Source: Candidatus Daviesbacteria bacterium
GTDB taxonomy: Bacteria; Patescibacteria; Microgenomatia; Daviesbacterales; UBA10151
Length of the DNA: 5,570 nucleotides
Direction: 5' to 3'
Assembly: GCA_030648435.1 (NCBI GenBank)
Contig: JAUSHE010000046.1
Location: 1-5,570, forward strand
The notes under the pieces: generated by a model
Database searches by the model: none
The model's input: the letters and a program-made list of their open reading frames with translations, nothing else
Told to the model about the DNA's origin: nothing
Shown here: one piece after another, positions 4,848 through 5,570 of the stretch
Numbering within the stretch: position 1 is the first letter of the stretch
Layout: every line of letters begins with the position of its first letter
Made by a program: the position numbers and the translations under genes

Positions 4848-5570
4848 AAAAACAGGCATTATCGGAGGCAGCGGTCTTGATAACCCAAAGCTGCTTAAAA
4901 ACGCAAAAGTAATTGAGGTAAAAACCCCTTATGGCAAACCCTCGGACAAGCTAAGCACCGGTTTACTGGGCGGAAAAGAAGTGGTGATTCTGGCACGTCA
5001 TGCCAAAGGCCATAATATTGCTCCTTCCCAAATCCCTTTCCGGGCTAATATTTGGGCATTGAAAGAGGCAGGATGTACCCATATTCTGGCTACTACTGCC
5101 TGTGGATCATTAAAAGAAAATTTCAAACCCGGGGATCTTGTATTTATAGACCAATTTATTGATTTTACCAGACAAAGAGCTCTGACCTTTTTTGATAACG
5201 AAGTCATACATACACCAATGGCTGAGCCCTTTGATCTAACTTTAAGAAATATATTAGTCAAGGCGGCTAAAACAATAAAGGTTGACTATCATCCGAAAGG
5301 CACAATGATCACCATTGAAGGACCAAGGTTTTCTACTAAAGCAGAATCAATCATGTTTCAAAAATGGGGAGCGGATCTGATTAATATGTCTACTGTTCCG
5401 GAAGTTACCTTAGCCAATGAACTGAAAATCCCCTATCAAACAATTGCCATGGTTACTGACTATGACTGCTGGAGAGAGGGAGAAGAAGCTGTTTCCTTTG
5501 AGCTGATCTTGGAAAGAATGCAGGAAAATGCAGAAAAGGTAAAAAGATTACTGATAGAAACCATTGCCTT
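4834..5570 (+). CDS. mtnP: S-methyl-5'-thioadenosine phosphorylase (3' end beyond the window)
   Basis: Trimeric nucleoside phosphorylase (PNP/MTAP family 2) splitting methylthioadenosine with phosphate into adenine and 5-methylthioribose-1-phosphate. The 245 residues present include IIGGSGL (9-15, phosphate loop with Ser13), KTPYGKPSD (30-38), ARHAKGH (54-60), ANIWALKEAG (71-80), TACGSL (88-93), DQFIDFT (106-112), IEGPRFSTKAES (161-172), INMSTVPE (183-190) and MVTDYDCW (206-213). Asp209 and Asp211 match the adenine-selecting Asp220 and Asp222 of human MTAP, while guanosine/inosine-type PNPs have Asn at the first of these, so adenine nucleosides are the expected substrates. Resemblance to human MTAP is strong, and the visible end LLIETIA lies near the usual C-terminus, so perhaps 10-35 residues are missing. 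The ATG at 4834 overlaps apt by 14 bases and gives the standard N-terminus; no Shine-Dalgarno is visible. Activity on 5'-deoxyadenosine, known for some homologues, is possible. Confidence 0.93.
   Translation, partial: MTKNKKTGIIGGSGLDNPKLLKNAKVIEVKTPYGKPSDKLSTGLLGGKEVVILARHAKGHNIAPSQIPFRANIWALKEAGCTHILATTACGSLKENFKPGDLVFIDQFIDFTRQRALTFFDNEVIHTPMAEPFDLTLRNILVKAAKTIKVDYHPKGTMITIEGPRFSTKAESIMFQKWGADLINMSTVPEVTLANELKIPYQTIAMVTDYDCWREGEEAVSFELILERMQENAEKVKRLLIETIA

Noticed and set aside
4998..5261. Minus-strand frame opposite mtnP
   Set aside because: The plus strand encodes continuous conserved phosphorylase motifs here; the opposite frame matches nothing I recognise.
4834..5570. Guanosine/inosine-type purine nucleoside phosphorylase
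   Set aside because: Asp209 and Asp211 in TDYDCW and the close resemblance to human MTAP mark an adenine-specific methylthioadenosine phosphorylase.

Overview
This window is a compact bacterial locus made of two divergently transcribed gene clusters that share one short control region of about 47 bases (3382-3428). It encodes iron-sulfur (Fe-S) cluster assembly on the minus strand, and a flavin reductase/ferredoxin pair followed by adenine salvage on the plus strand. No RNA gene, mobile element, CRISPR array or factor-independent terminator was seen, and no stretch longer than 50 bases lacks a gene.

Minus strand, read from the centre leftwards: a small cysteine-rich ArsR-type regulator (3381-3121), sufC (ATPase, 3136-2411), sufB (scaffold, 2424-1096), sufS (cysteine desulfurase, 1099-11), and the first codons of one more gene (28 to the window edge) that may be sufU or another sulfur carrier. 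This is a minimal SUF machine. SufS takes sulfur from cysteine, SufBC builds the cluster, and the regulator probably adjusts expression. No sufD is present in the window.

Plus strand, read from the centre rightwards: a ferredoxin-NAD(P)H reductase-like flavoprotein (3429-4130), a single-cluster [4Fe-4S] ferredoxin (4114-4329), adenine phosphoribosyltransferase apt (4326-4847), and an S-methyl-5'-thioadenosine phosphorylase mtnP (4834 to beyond the right edge). The reductase and ferredoxin form an electron-transfer pair that could feed Fe-S assembly or Fe-S enzymes. MtnP frees adenine from methylthioadenosine (possibly also 5'-deoxyadenosine) and Apt turns it into AMP.

The control region holds a 32-bp imperfect palindrome (3386-3417; 13 of 16 symmetric pairs complementary). 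Its outer arms are TTGACA boxes in both orientations, so it reads as an operator and as two face-to-face promoters at once. Both predicted transcripts would begin within a few bases of their first ATG, and neither first gene has a Shine-Dalgarno sequence. The simplest model is that the ArsR-type protein binds this palindrome and controls both clusters together.

Organism: bacterial and moderately AT-rich. All seven gene junctions within the two clusters overlap, by 4 to 18 bases. Such compaction, the short proteins and the SufD-less SUF set fit a small-genome lineage such as Patescibacteria/CPR, but this is an inference and other uncultured phyla are possible. TGA acts as a normal stop (ends of sufB and the ferredoxin), which argues against the recoded Gracilibacteria/Absconditabacteria. 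The most interesting unit is the putative Fe-S- or metal-sensing ArsR protein with its bidirectional operator, linking SUF to a reductase/ferredoxin module.
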